Below, one piece after another: positions 1 through 13,446 of a stretch of DNA of 64,000 bases. The DNA comes from Hippophae tibetana (taxonomy: Eukaryota > Streptophyta > Magnoliopsida > Rosales > Elaeagnaceae): NCBI GenBank assembly GCA_037013495.1, contig CM072811.1, positions 49,381,952-49,445,951 of the forward strand. Direction: 5' to 3'. The translations under genes were made by a program, and so were the position numbers. A model generated the notes under the pieces. It was not told where the DNA came from and did no database searches. It worked only from the letters and a program-made list of their open reading frames with translations. Every line of letters starts with the position of its first letter. Within the stretch, counting starts at the first letter, position 1.

Positions 1-2423
1 ATAAATAATTATAATATTTAATTATAATTATATTTAATAAATAATTATAATATTTAATTATAATTATGATATAAAAAATAATATTCATAAAAATAATTAA
101 ATTATTAAAAAAAATTGTGAAACCTCTATCCAACTTTTTACAATATACAATTAAACATAACACATTATATCATAAAATTTGTGTGAAAATATTATCTAAT
201 ATAATATTATTATAATTATTAACCTAGTTTTTATAATTTATTTTATAATAATAATTATTATTAATTTTGTAATTATTTTATAATTTATTATTATTATTAT
301 TTTAAGTTAATTTATAATAAAATTTTGATAAGTTATTTGTTATAACAAATTATATATTTATTATTAAATATATTTTTGTATTTTATAAATATAAATTATT
401 TTTATTATTTTTTATTCACTCAAAAATGTATTTATTAAAAATTTATAATTTTTGTATTCGACATTTTAAAGTTGGTAATTAAAATATTTTTTTACCTTGT
501 TTTTAAAATAAGAAGAGAAAGAAAAAAACTTGCTGGGAATTGAAGGAAGATAGACAAAAAAAAACGAAAAAAAATGAGATATCATTGAAATAAGAAAGAG
601 AAAAAAATGTGTTGGAATTGAAGGAGGAGAGAGAAAAAAAATGACTTGCTACTTGATTAAGAGGTTAAAAAGAGCCTTTTTTTTAAACTAAATTAACAAA
701 GAACCTTTTTTTAAACTTTTCAACAAAATATGCCCATTATAGACAAAATCCCTCATCAAGGGGTTTTGTCTATAACAGCCAACTTAAGTCCCCTCACGCC
801 TTGTATGGATGAAAATGCCCGTCCACCTACTCTTATTCTGTCATTTGACCTCTATAATAAATTTTTAAATAGGTAATATACATTTATTCAAACCATATAA
901 AACACATTCGGTCATTGAAATGTTCAAATGAAGAATAAGCATTGTTATAATTTTTTTAAAAATCAATTATCAACTTGTGTCATAAAGTACTGATTTAATT
1001 TGAAAAGTATGAGGTCAAGATTTAGCTATGAGTCTACGAGAATCGGGAAGAATAAGCGATCCAAGTATAGACGTGTTTTTAAGACTTATCCCTCTCAGTA
1101 GTCTCCGTAGTCTCCGTGTTCAAATCATATCAAAAATATTGTTTGACAAAAAATAAAATAAAATGTGGACATGCATAATTTATAATTTTAGAAGAAAATA
1201 TAAGAACTGAACAAATATACCAAAGTCATTAATCAAGATAGTGAGCATAATATGTACATAGATGGAAAATCAAACTTATAATAAACCATGCTCGAAAGGT
1301 ATAAAAAGACTATAGAATACAAACACCATTATAAAAAAGCTTGGCTATGAACTACCAACATAAGTAAATCTAAGGTCTAATCACCTTCCAGGCAGTGAAT
1401 TAGAGGGCAACACATGAAAGATATTATTCTGCCACTTAACAGGTGTCGCATCTGGACAGCTCCCATTGTTGAAAATGCATTGTGTCACAGCACATTTTCT
1501 AATTCCTTTAACCTTCTACATAAAATTTACAGTCTAGATGAGCCTGCATATCAAGTGCTTCTATACTTTAGTGTTAAAAATATTTTTAAATAGTGCAGCA
1601 TTATTTAATGGGCAAAGAACCTTCATCGCATGTTTCATATTTGCAAGAAACAAAGTTGGGAATCATAGCCTTCTGAAATGTTAGATCTTGTATAATTACA
1701 CACAAAGCTTATTCCACTTTTTGCAACCCTGTGCGCTCTGAGCACAGTCATCCTTGCACTAGAGTGTGGGTTGGTATAGCTCATGAAACATCATGCACAT
1801 GACCGGTTGCATTGTATGATATCTAATCTAACTAGGTGACAGAGGATCCGACCGCACACAACTATTACTACAAACAAATTATTTGAATTTCTATCAAATA
1901 TAACAGAATTTACGACAAGCTGAATCAAATTTTCAGAAATCAGTTCCTGATACACCTTGGTAATCTTATATAGAAAATATGTACTGTTTAGGAAACTAGT
2001 ACAGAAAAACAAGCCATCAAGCATAAATTGAATCCAACACTATCAGTTCTCATGAATCTCTTTCCAGAGGAATATTTTTACCAGATTTTATGCTTCCAAA
2101 ACCAAAGTATTGTAGATGTCCCATCCATAAGCTAATATTAAGAATTTTACAAATCCATCATTAAAGTTCAGAGTAGTGAACCAAGTGCTCTTTAGAAAAA
2201 ACAAATGCCTTCTTCTGAATCCAGAGTCCAACGAAAAGAGTGAAACAAAGGAAACAACGAAACACCGAGACCAACATATCTTATGGACACACAAGTACTA
2301 TTTGTTTTCACTGTCTTTTCAGTTTGAGGGTCACACTACCAAACATGCTTCCAAACAATGTGATTTCGTAAGCAATTAAATAAACAATTACCTTAGATGC
2401 ATACTTCTAAATAATACAGTATT
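1..2423. other. AT-rich intergenic DNA and downstream flank of the first gene
   Basis: No gene could be supported here. Positions 1-67 hold almost two copies of a 36 bp AT-rich unit. Purine-rich low-complexity DNA lies around 505-660. From about 1200 to 2423 the base composition is more balanced. This part probably includes the 3' UTR of the minus-strand gene ending at 2424, but no polyadenylation site could be fixed. The short open frames here are unlike any family I know. Confidence 0.5.
738..774. repeat. short inverted repeat (hairpin)
   Basis: Two 15 bp arms, TATAGACAAAATCCC and GGGGTTTTGTCTATA, are reverse complements with one mismatch, separated by about 7 bp. It could be the core of a small MITE, but no matching outer ends or target duplication were found. 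Confidence 0.45.
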
Positions 2424-3727
2424 TCATCCTTCCTCGTCCTCAGGACCAGAGAAATTATTAGACTTTTGCTCTATTGACTCTATCTGTTGTGGAGATGCAC
2501 CTACAATTAAAATTAAAGGAGGTTTAAGCCTGTAAGGAAAAATATGGCACACAGCTCAAATTCACATATAAACAATGTTATCATATATATCCTTGAAATA
2601 TCTCTAAAAAAACTTCAGAGGTTGCAAGCCAAACACCAGCACTCATGCACCATGTCAAGAAACTATCAAATATTTAAATGCCAAGTCAAGAAGCAATTGA
2701 ATTTGCAGACGAGACGACCTTTCCTCAAATCACTATAACCATACTACTGATAAAAGCTTTAATTTTAAAGGGAAAACAGAACCAAGTAAAATTTTGAAAT
2801 CACTAACATTTTAAGAACGTCATTATTGTGAATCGAATATCAACTGACATGTTGAAGCTATGACGATACACATTGTAAATGAAATTTTACCCCGGATCTT
2901 AGGCCTACTATGCATCCTTTAAAACCAAAGGAGCAACCGTCTTTACTATCAATAAGGTACCATGTAAAATATATTTGAAACTCTTCACTGATAAATAAAT
3001 TTTAACAGATAGCCTGATATTAGACCCCATGTATTAGAAAATCATTTTTCAGATTTGCAAAAATTTGGACATAAGCTAATAATACCCAATAAAAGAAAAG
3101 AAAATAAAAAGAAAAAGAAGAAAGGAAATCCAAAATACCACCAAACAAATCCAATGTCAAACTTCATAGATGAGCTAATAGCATTTCAACGACCCTTTTA
3201 ACAATTTCCAACAAAATCCAGAAATACCTACCATCCAAACATTAGTTTCCACGTGCTAAAACATAAAAGTCAAGAAATTTAGAATAAAAACAACAACCCA
3301 ATCAAAGACAAGAACACAAACCATGAATGAAATAGTCAGAAGAAGGCCAGCCTCTGACGGTGGTCGTGGACATAGACTCCTCTTCAGTTAGAGGGTTAGC
3401 TAGCTTCTCGACTAACTGGGTAAGGCCGTAGTTATGAGAACGAGGCGGTGGGACCCAATAAGAGGCACCAGGGAGAAATGGGAGCCAATCAGGTGCGGAT
3501 CGGCGCACAATTATACGGTGGATCGCGTCCTCCAGCTTCCGCAAAAGGGGATCAGATGAGGCCGCCGAGTCTGTTAGGTCCGTGAGATCGGTGGGTGGGG
3601 ATGGTTGGGTAGATTGGGCCCGAACCGCGAGAAGCCGAGAAGACGAAGATCGCGACGATGATGGAGATTTGGGAGAGAGATGTTGGCGATTTAGGGCTAG
3701 GGTTTGGGAGATCGATCTTCTTGCCAT
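2424..3727 (-). CDS. conserved plant protein of unknown function, 160 aa, two exons
   Basis: Coding exons on the minus strand are 3727-3322 (406 bp) and 2500-2424 (77 bp). The intron has a GT donor at 3321-3320 and an AG acceptor after a T-rich tract at 2502-2501. Together they give 483 bp, 160 codons plus TGA. The N-terminus (MARRSISQTLALNRQHL) is rich in Arg and Ser with no acidic residues until about residue 44, so it could be an organelle-targeting sequence; this is inference. The middle holds a hydrophobic/aromatic stretch, APDWLPFLPGASYWVPPP, followed by LVEKLANPLTEEESMS and GWPSSDYFI. The second exon supplies a short acidic tail ending in GPEDEEG. I recall similar proteins across land plants with no assigned function. 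A single-exon reading would end in an unrelated six-residue tail, and the spliced form restores the usual end. Upstream of the ATG, the leader contains a tandem 35 bp repeat. Confidence 0.85.
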
Positions 3728-3729
3728 TA

Positions 3730-3813
3730 GAGGGAGAAAGAATTGAGCTTGGATTGAGAATTAGGAGGGAGAAAGAATTGAGCTTGGATTGAGAATTAGG
3801 AGGGAGAAAGAAT
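3730..3813. repeat. 35 bp tandem repeat (2.4 copies) in the 5' leader
   Basis: A 35 bp unit starting GAGGGAGAAAG begins at 3730, 3765 and 3800, the last copy being partial. It lies just upstream of the start codon at 3727 of the minus-strand gene. The copies are identical by eye, so the duplication is recent. It is probably in the transcribed leader. Confidence 0.85.
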
Positions 3814-6800
3814 GGATATCGTTGGAAGAATCGGAGGTGAAAATAATATTTTTCTCCCGGAATAAGAGTATAAATATGAAGATAAGATGACGCAAATTTA
3901 ATCAACTTGATTATATAATAATATATAAAATTATCTTAATAAATAAATAAATAAATAAATTTTTTTAAAATAATTATAATACATGTTATTATCTAAATAA
4001 CATTAATCATAAAAGGGAATATAATCATCAACCTCTTCTTATTTTTATTTATCAAATATAAATTATATATTATTTATTTAAAAATTAAAATATTTTATTT
4101 TATTAATAACTTTAAATCGTCACATATATTAAATATAAAATAAATAATTAAAATTTAAAGAAAAAACAAAAGATTATAATTCTTAAAAAATAAATATAAA
4201 TTTATATATTTTTAATATTACTAAAATTAAAATAACTAATAAAAATTATATAGTAGTATTACTCAATTAATTTTATTATTAACGCATTAATAACATATAA
4301 AATAATTATTTTAATTTTATTAATAATTACATAATACTATTATATATATTAAATGAAGATAATAATGTTATGAAAATATTACTTCTCCACAATTATTTAA
4401 CATATATGTTGAGACAATTTTGTTGGTAATATACTGAATGTAAGGGAATAGTATCACTTGTTTAACATAAGGTGTATGATTTTAAGTTTAGATCAGGTGT
4501 CTTAATGTCAAATTTGCACTCAATGCTTTTTCTACTAATTTATGATGTATACATTCCTTATAATTGAAGAATTAGTGAATTTCTATCCATACATAACCTT
4601 TTTTCTTGGTAAAAAAAAACAATTAATTAACAATTTATAAAAGAGAATTTTTTTTATAAAGAGAAGCATTAATTAGATAGTGTTATATAATATTAACGAT
4701 GATGTTTACTTAGTTGTACGGTTAAGATTGGGTATAAAAAAATAATTATGAGATTTTGACGTATAAATAATATTAAATAATGTATTTAAGATATGATATA
4801 TTTTATGATTTTATTATTATTATAATTTTTAATATAAAAATACTACCATTTAATAAATGGTGTAGAATTTAATTACTAATTTTAAGTTTTTTTTAAAATA
4901 TATTTTAATAAAAGGAACACTACTTTTTTTCCTGACTTTATTTCAATGAACTATCTCAGTGTAACTCTTGTAATACTTTAAACAAAAATTAAAAGCCTTC
5001 TAATTTTTTAAATGTATACATTTAATTTTTAAAATTATATTTGTAATTATTGAAAGCATTTTCGTATTAAAAATGAAATAATAGAAAGTTACAATCACGT
5101 CACACGAAATAATTGGAAAATAATTTTAATCAAATTGAAACTTTTTATTGAGTTCGGTACTTAAATACTCTATTTAACAAAAAATACCTATATTATTTGT
5201 ATATTTTTACGTATAAATTAATAAAAAATAATTTCATTTTTTTAACAATTTTTAAACCTATAAAACTATACTTTTGAGTTAAAAAATATTATACACAAAT
5301 AATACTTTTTTGTATAATATAAATGAGAAACACTTTATCCAAAAATAAATTTTAATTAAATATCTATTATTATTGTTATTATTATTTTCATAATGTAATA
5401 AAATATTTAAATAATAATTTCTATACTTTATTGAAATATTAAAAAAAATTATTGATTCATATAAATAAATAATTTTTTTAATATAATTAAATTGAAATAT
5501 TTAAATTAAATATTTGATAATAAAATTATTAATTATAAAACACATATTAAAAATAAAGAAATTAAATATGAATTTTTAATATCAAATTATAGTATTTGAT
5601 ATAGTTAAAACTTTTGACTTAAAATGATCTAAATGAGTCTAATCAATCAAACTATAGACAAATTATATGAATTAAGTTTTGTGTTAGTGATTAACTTATT
5701 TTCAATTATGATATATTTATATTAAATCTATTATTGATATTTTATATTATATTGAAAGAATCAAATAATATTTTACTATTTTTATTATATATATATATAT
5801 CTTATTAATTTATTTTTAGTACGAATTTTTTAAAATTAAGCGAATCATGCTCATATTTATATATTTTTATTGTATTCACATTTTATACCAATATTTTTAT
5901 ATAAAAAACATATCATATCCATATGCACATTTATTTGAATAATATTTGTCTTATATTTTAGTAACTATGCTATAGTTTCATCTGTATAGTTCAATAATAC
6001 AGATTATTTCCGTAATTTTGAACTAAAAAATTACCAAAAATTTAAAAGTGAAACCAAAGGCATATCTTTTACTCAATCAATATAATATATATAATATACT
6101 TTGAATTATACAACACGCATTTATTAATTATTTTAAATTATAAAAAGAGGAATCCAAACCCATATTCAATAAAATAGGAGCACCATGTTATTATCAAAAT
6201 ATTAAAAAAATTCTATATATCATAAGGTATAATTGTGATATATATTTGATAAAATAAAAATTAGTAGAAAGATATTAATTATGATAAAAAATATACAAAA
6301 AATTATTAATTTTTTAGTGGATACTATGAGTCCACTGACTATAAAAAAATCATAAATAGAAAACTTGAATATAAGTAATTTTTGAATTATTATATGTTAT
6401 CTAAATTATTTATAATTCAAAAAGTACCATATTTAATAGATTTGAAGACATATCAATTAATTTAAAAAATATATATATGTGTGTGTTCATATACCACATT
6501 TTTTACTTTTTATTTTTATTTTTAGATGTTTGATACATTTTTCTTAATTAGTGGATTTGTAATATCACATCCAATATTTAATGAACTTTTATAATGGGAA
6601 CAAAATAATAAGTTTTAAATAGTTAAAGAGGAGTACCAAGTAAGGTTTGAAATATTTGTATCGGTGAAGATGTCGAGATATAATTTTTACAAAAAAATTG
6701 AAAAATAATCACAAAAATTATGAAAAATCTTTCAAAAATATAATTTTTTATAAATCATTGTAAAACATCAAAAAAATAGAGACTTATATTTTAAACTAAT

Positions 6801-8795
6801 TTTTATTTAATACATATATTTTTAAATACTTAAAATATTTATATTAATCAATAAATTGAAAAATTAATTAAAATATTTTTTAATAAAATATATATTTATT
6901 TTTATTAAATATTCTAGAATAAGTATTTAAAATGTTTGAAATAATTAAATAGATTATCTAATTATATTAACTATTATAATTGGATAAATTTCGACCATAT
7001 GAAAATAAGTTTTATTAATTATTGGGACATCATATGTCTTATATTTCAATGCAATCTACATGTTATAACATTAATATAAAATTATAAAAAATAAAACAGG
7101 CATACTTACTTTATACTTGATTGGATTGGATGTATTTTGTTCCCCAACTCACTAAACAAAATAAGATATAATATTATTTTCTCTTTCTTTTTTACCTATT
7201 CATTTTATATGTATAATAAATATGTTACTAACAAGAAAAAATAAAACATATTCTCTTATATAAAAGTAATAAAAAAAAATTGAATTGAAGTGATTGCTAA
7301 AAAAAGAACAAAGAAAAAAATAAATTAAAAATGAATATTTTTGATATTTTAATAATATTTTAACGACATTTTAGCGATAATATTCACAAGATCCAAGATA
7401 AAAAGAAAAAATAGAACATATATTTCTCATGTAAAAGTAATAAAAAATTGAATTGAAGTGATTGTTAAAAAAAAGAACAAAAAAAATAAATAAATTAAGA
7501 ATTAAGTGATATTTTAGTAACATTTTAACGGCACATTAGCGATAATGTTTTCAATATTCAAGATATTTTAGCAAAAAAAAACATTTAAACATATTTAAGC
7601 AATATTTTAATGATATGTAATAATTTAATTAAAAAATATAAATATTATATTTTGATATCAAAATATGTAAAAAAAGATAATTAAACGATATTATCCATAT
7701 TTTTACGATAATTTAATTAAAAAATATAGATATTACATTTTGATATTAGAATGTATAAAAGAATAATATTATGTCATAATATAACTGAAAACGTTGACAT
7801 TTTCATCATTAATTCAACTGTTGCCACTGGTTGTTGTTCCGAGCATTGTTGGCCATATTGCTACCCTTTTTACCATCATCATCGCCTATAAAGGCAAAGT
7901 TGTTTGTATAATTTCATTTTCAGTTCAATTGTGATCGTCTGTAAGAAATGAGAATTACTTTCATGGATGTCTTTCAGTGGGATTAAATTTTCAAATAAAG
8001 GTTTATTAGTGTTTAGTTCTATTTTTCTTAGGGATTTGATGTCTTTTTGTGTGTTTGAATATATGCACTATGGTGTGCTAACTTGTTAATATTTGTGTAT
8101 TTTTTTATTAAAATATCTTACATTTTTAATTCTTGAAGAACTATCCAAGGTTAGACCAACTCTATCTACACCAAATTTTTAACTTTAATACAGAATTGTT
8201 CAAACTTTGTACATTTTTTAAAAATAAAATAAAAATATTATTAAAGTTTTTATTATATATAATAAATAAAAATTAACTATATAATATATAATGATAAAAT
8301 AAATTACTAGTATAACATAGAGTTAAAAATATAAAATAAATTAAAACAACAAATTTTAATTCATATAATAAAAACAATATTTTTATTTAATAGATTCTTA
8401 ATTTTTTTAATAAATAATTTTTAAAATAAATATTATTAATTAATTAATAATAATATATAATTGTTTTGAATATAATAATTGATAAAAAGATAATTTATAT
8501 AATATTTAGTAAATATATTAAAAGAGTAAAAATTTAATATAATTTTTAAGTATACCCTTTTCCCTATTTTAACTTGTAATGAATTACAACTTGTCTTGGA
8601 AGGAAAAAAAAAAAAAAAAGGTAAGCTGGATAACAATGAGAGGATTGAGAAACTCTAAAATGTGGACAGCTACACAAGTAAGGACCACGAAGATTGGACA
8701 CGTTTTGAACAATCATATGCTATCTTTTGGAACAATTAGAAACGTGTCAAGAATCTACAAAGATACATTTTTGAAGCTCTAACTTTAATGCTCGT
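3814..8795. other. AT-rich intergenic stretch
   Basis: Very AT-rich DNA without a convincing coding frame. It contains an (AAAT)n microsatellite at 3941-3960 and a tandem duplication at 7231-7560. There are many short A and T runs. I see no recognisable transposon ends. Confidence 0.6.
7231..7560. repeat. tandem duplication of a unit of about 170 bp
   Basis: The segment beginning near 7231 (AGAAAAAATAAAACATATTC) recurs near 7400 (AGAAAAAATAGAACATAT). Both copies continue through TTGAATTGAAGTGATTG and end in a TTAGCGATAATRTT motif. The copies differ by several substitutions and small length changes, so the duplication is not very recent. Confidence 0.7.
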
Positions 8796-8810
8796 TATAT
8801 TATATATATA
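8796..8810 (+). promoter_or_regulatory. candidate TATA box of the secreted LEA-like gene
   Basis: TATATTATATATATA lies about 100 bp upstream of the ATG at 8907, a normal spacing for a plant TATA box plus a short leader. The surrounding DNA is AT-rich, so support is modest. Confidence 0.45.
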
Positions 8811-8906
8811 GGAAAGAAATAAAAAAGCTTTTTGAAAGCTGAAGATATATTAATGCTCAACCCATCATCTATATTCTATCCAAATAAATATATATGATAT
8901 AACAAA

Positions 8907-10647
8907 ATGGATCACAAGCTCAAATTTTGTGTTCTTTTAATCTATATTCACATCTTCATGATCTTGATGACCTCCTCTTACTCTTCTTGTATTGACAATA
9001 AATTAGAAAAGCAAGAGGAAAATGAAAAACAAGATGAAATTACCAAACCATACTTGAAAGATATACTGAAAAGTAGTTTATTTTACTTATCCACAAGCTC
9101 TCCTACAAGAAAAGGCTACTGGGTGAATCTCAAAACCATGTTGAAGCAAACATGTGCCTACTTCTTTCCTCCTAATCTTGAGTAAGTGTAATTTTTTTTC
9201 TTCATATTTTTTTAGTCAAAGCCCATTTGATTTTTTTTTGTTTTAATTTTATAGTATATAAAAAACCTTACATATTAATTAAAAAAGATACTATATTAAA
9301 TGTAAAAATATTCTATTGAAAACAATAAAAATATATATAGAAAGAATAAATTTATATCATATAGAACCTAGACTAAACGCCGGGCATATTCTGGGAAAGA
9401 ATAAAAGTTTATGTATCTCCCAATTTATCAACTTTTTTGAAATACTAAAAAAAAATTCTATAGGTACAACAGAAAATCCATCCCATAAAGAATTATATAA
9501 TAATTAGAGTTATGATAGTGAAAAAAAGAAGAAAGAACCTGATCAAAAAATTTAGATAAAACACTGTATCAATTATGAATAGGAGACTCTTTCTTTCACT
9601 TATATTTAAAAAATGACTCAATTTGTGTAATAATAATATAAAAAACAAATATTTACAAATATATATATATATGATAATTTATAGAAGGGATCTTCCGGGG
9701 ATATATCAAATAAAAAAAAGGTTTTCACAATCATAAATGATTTTTTTGTGAAAAATTATAAAAAAAATATTTTGGATAAATAAATTTTATCATTCTTATT
9801 ATTAATTACTTGAAAATTAAACAAAAAAAACCTATTTAATAAAAGATCATTAGAAATAGATTTTTTTTATACTTTTGACATAATCAATAAATTTACAAAT
9901 AAATCAACATCAAGTATCATGAAAATTAACCTTTGGATTTATTATTTTAAATATACACTATAAAATTTACAATATTATTAACTTTTTAAAAATCACTTTC
10001 AAAAAAAATTGCGGTAGGTCCTGAATAGAAGCCGACATAACATTTTAAAACTTTTGGTCAATTCTTTTTTTTTTTTTTTACTCTTTTTAGTCAATTTAGA
10101 GTCGCATCGATGTTCAATCTACTTTAAATTTGGGTACCCAACATAAATTTTAGGTCGGTTGTGTTAACCTACTTCAATTTTGAACTTATATACCATAATT
10201 ATAGCAGATAGTGATTGTTTTTTCATGTCCTGCCCGAGTTCTAACAAGCTAATATTATGTTGGTTTAAAAGCACCTAGCCGTTACAAAAATGGTTTTATA
10301 GGAAGCAGAAGCAAAAATAAGAGATAGACCCCTTTGGAATCGCTTCTATACTTCATATTAAAAGTAGTTTCGAATGATCTAACAAGCGCTTTTAAGTGTG
10401 TTTGACAATCTAGATGAAATTGGTGGGTGATGTATGTAGTTTCAGGAGGAGTACTGAGGATGAATATGAAAGTGGGATAATAGGGGGAAAGAAAGTGACG
10501 AAAGCAGTTGCAAAAAGTTTGGAGAAGAGTAAAGAAACAGTGGAGGATTCTGCTAAATCTGCTGCTCGATTAGCTTCCCAAACTCTCCAAAAGACTAAAC
10601 AAATGCTTCAAAAAATTCTCTCAGAGTTCAGCTTCTACCAACTTTAA
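8907..10647 (+). CDS. small secreted protein with an LEA-like amphipathic helix, 158 aa
   Basis: Two exons, 8907-9181 and 10446-10647, joined by a GTAAGT donor at 9182 and a TTTCAG acceptor ending at 10445. The junction completes a GAG codon and gives 477 bp, 158 residues plus TAA. Residues 1-27 are a clear signal peptide with a hydrophobic core (FCVLLIYIHIFMILM). A charged Glu/Lys stretch follows (KLEKQEENEKQDEI), then a conserved-looking block (GYWVNLKTMLKQTCAYFFPP). The second exon encodes a long amphipathic helix rich in Lys, Ala, Ser and Thr (ETVEDSAKSAARLASQTLQK) like those of LEA group 4 proteins. I recall unnamed plant proteins with this same order of parts. The function is unknown; the helix suggests interaction with membranes or a stress role, which is inference. 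The intron is about 1.26 kb of AT-rich DNA with nothing recognisable. Confidence 0.75.
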
Positions 10648-10899
10648 CTGTTTTTTTTTTGTTTTTGTTTTTGTTTGTAAATGATTGAAATTCACAATCT
10701 GCATGTGTATTTTTTTTTATAATATGTTCTATATATTTAGTTAATACTAGTAGTTGATCTTTCTCCGTTTCTTTTCTCATTTTTATATAAATAAAATACT
10801 ATAATCTATGATATAAATATTAAGATTAAAAGATAAAAAAATAAATAATTTTGGAACTGAAAAGTTTATATTAATTAAAAATTAATTATTCACAATTTG

Positions 10900-11100
10900 T
10901 TCGACATCGCAAACAAATTGTATATATTGTTTCCCAAAGCAAGCAAAAATGTGCTTAAAATGGAACTTAGCTCCATCTGCTGTAAAATGGTTGTGGACAT
11001 GTCTATTGTTAAATTGGCATTTGTTTTAAGTGTTAATTAATTTACTCTTAATTATTATTCCAAATAAAAATTTGGTTACATCAATTTATTTTGTATTGTA
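10900..11100 (+). pseudogene. relic of a cysteine-rich peptide gene (last-exon fragment)
   Basis: The segment matches the end of the intact gene near 32285-32540. It shares the phrases for the second module (TTTCCCAAAGCAAGCAAAAA), CTCCATCTGCT, GGTTGTGGACATGTCTATTG and AAATTGGCATTTG, plus the 3' flank (TTTGGTTACATCAAT). Most of the coding sequence between these phrases is gone. It marks an older member at the left edge of the array. Confidence 0.7.
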
Positions 11101-12939
11101 CCAAACATTAATAAATCGATGAATTAGTTAAATGTTAAAATAAAACTTATAAATTTTTAACAATAAAAATAATATTTTAATAATATTAAATGAGATTAAA
11201 TCGATGAAGTTAAGTCTTTAATGAAACTAAATAATAAGATATAATATGTGTTATTTTTATAATTGAAAATTTTAAATTTTAATATTTTTCTTATTTTATT
11301 GTTAAATTTATATTCCGTTTAAAATTAAATCTATAAATATTTCTATAAATGTAAGGGGGAATTGCGATTTTTTTTCATCACTCACTGTTAAGTCAGATTG
11401 GAATGTTGTTTATCTGCGGGAACAATGGCTTTCAAATTTGACTTCAATTATAAACTTTATCTTAACGACAAAATAAATAAATTTTCTAAAATTTCATACT
11501 ATTGAATGTTATTTATTTTAATTATTTTAAAAATTCATCACCACCGGTATACGCTATTAAAATGTTATTTATTTTACATTTTCAATGTAAATTTGATTAG
11601 TAAATTTAAGTATTAAAATAATTAATTAAAGTTAAATGACCGATGATAAATATGTTTTGTTAAAGAAAAGAAAATCTGTATTTAATTAATCAATATCTGT
11701 TACATCGTTCATATGTATAAAATAAAGTTAATTTGGCTATCTTCCATCCAAATTATAAAACTATAATAATTAAGTCAAAATTTAATTAAAATATTTACAA
11801 CAAGCAGATCAACAAATCAACAAGAGAAAGTTTTTAGAAGATTTTTACATTAAAAATTGTTGGTGTTATTTTTGTTCTATTTTAATTTAAAAAATTATAT
11901 TAGATTCGTAAAATTTATTACTTTATTACCATTAATTTTTCTAGAAACAATATATACCACTTGCAAGTAATTTTATTCAATAATCACTTTGTGAAATCCA
12001 ATACTAAAGTTAAATTTTAAGCCATATCTTATACCTCATCACGTGCTCAATATGGTTACGAATAATACAATCTAACCCAATCCATCCACGTGAAGTCGAT
12101 ATCATTGCATCTAAGTTCATTTTATAAACCCTCACAAGTGACACCACTCATTGCGATGGCCATGACGACCCTAATGGATTTGCTAATAATAGTTACATAT
12201 ATACTTTAAGCAATAAATAAACATATGGGTTCTAATAATTTCATTCAATAATATCTTGTTATCATATTTTTTAAAATTCACTATTCTATTTAGTTGTAGT
12301 AAATATAGGTTTTTATGTTTAAATAATTCTGCTATCACTAACCATATTTTGACATATATGCATTGATGCATGTATAAAGTAATAATATTATTTTTTACAA
12401 AATAATATTTTTGTATTATTTAAATTTGTGACTTAAAGCGATCTATGTTTATCACTAGATAAATCATAAATATCATATTATTGGTGCTTTAAAAATAAAA
12501 ATAACCCTACGAATTTTTCAAATTGGATGCTTATTTAACAATATAAAAAAACAAATTGGATGCTTATTTAACAATATGAAAAAGCAAAATATTATACTTA
12601 TAAATCAATAAATTAAACCTCCATTAATTGTTATTGTTAAGAAATCGAATATGTATACCTTCAATTTTGAGTAACAAAATAAAAGAAAAGAAAATACATT
12701 TTATCTGAACTATATCATTCAATATTATTTAAGTGTCAAAATTTTACAAATTTTCTTTTCTTTTTATTTTAAACACATTACAAATCTTGACGGTACAATT
12801 AAGCGTAAAAGCATCTTCATTAGTGTTATAAATGAAAAGAGTGAAGTACCTAAATGATTATTTTTGAAAGTTTTTTAAGTTACAATTATAATTAACTAAG
12901 GGAGTGAATAAATAATTAATATAAATATATCAAATTAAA

Positions 12940-13095
12940 ATTTTACAAGAAGTCAAACATGCAATCCCATGTAATAAAATTTTACAAAAGATCAAACATA
13001 TAATCACGTGTAAATAAAACTTTACAAAAAATCAAACATTTAATCACGTGTAAATACAATTTCAAAGAATATCAAACATATAATCACGTATAACT
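12940..13095. repeat. tandem repeat of about 43 bp, four diverged copies
   Basis: The phrase TTTTACAAAAGATCAAACATATAATCACGTGTAAATAAAA, or a close variant, occurs about four times in a row. The matching stretch in the right unit (about 23385-23465) holds fewer copies, so copy number changed after the segmental duplication. There are no spacers. Confidence 0.75.
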
Positions 13096-13249
13096 AACGG
13101 GGATTATAGTGTTCTCATTCGAAATTGGATTGTTAGGTGTACAAATAAATCTCACATCAAAAAAATATGTAGAGTAAATTTAATATATAGGTAGGATTAA
13201 CTATTTATGAGGTGAAAAATCCATCCTAACGATAAAGAAGTAAATTGCT

Positions 13250-13446
13250 TGACTAAAAAAGAGGTCCTTGATATCTTCCTTCGTTACATGTTATAGCTAC
13301 CATATGTAACGCACTAAAATTTACATATAAAAGTAACTTACTAAAGAAGCTAATACACAACTATTTCAGTGGAAATTGTGCTTTCTAATAGCTTAAGCCT
13401 AATTACATAATTGAGTGATCATATATACCCTAATAAGACTGCGGGT
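13250..13446 (+). promoter_or_regulatory. conserved upstream region of the cysteine-rich peptide genes (copy 1)
   Basis: About 190 bp upstream of the ATG is shared by all four array members, at about 13250, 23740, 31440 and 34400. It has the same TATA element, CATATAAAAGTAA, at about 13325. This lies about 120 bp before the ATG in the first two copies. Shared elements further upstream include GCTTGACTAAAAA and TTATAGCTACCATAT. Confidence 0.6.

Larger units (their letters stand above)
10648..13250. other. AT-rich start of the duplicated array, with gene relics
   Basis: No intact gene. It holds a relic of the cysteine-rich peptide family at 10900-11100. A segment at about 11200-11460 matches the intron of the copy at 13447 (compare 13850-14110). 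From about 11505 on, the sequence matches the stretch starting near 22005. The sequence around 12490-12590 repeats a 35 bp phrase (CAAATTGGATGCTTATTTAA). Confidence 0.6.

Noticed and set aside
8579-8782. 67-codon frame just upstream of the secreted LEA-like gene
   Set aside because: It begins in an A-rich run, has no family similarity, and lies upstream of the candidate TATA box of the real gene.
12940-13095. CRISPR-like regular repeats
   Set aside because: The repeats are adjacent, diverged and without unique spacers, in plant nuclear DNA with no cas genes. This is an ordinary minisatellite.
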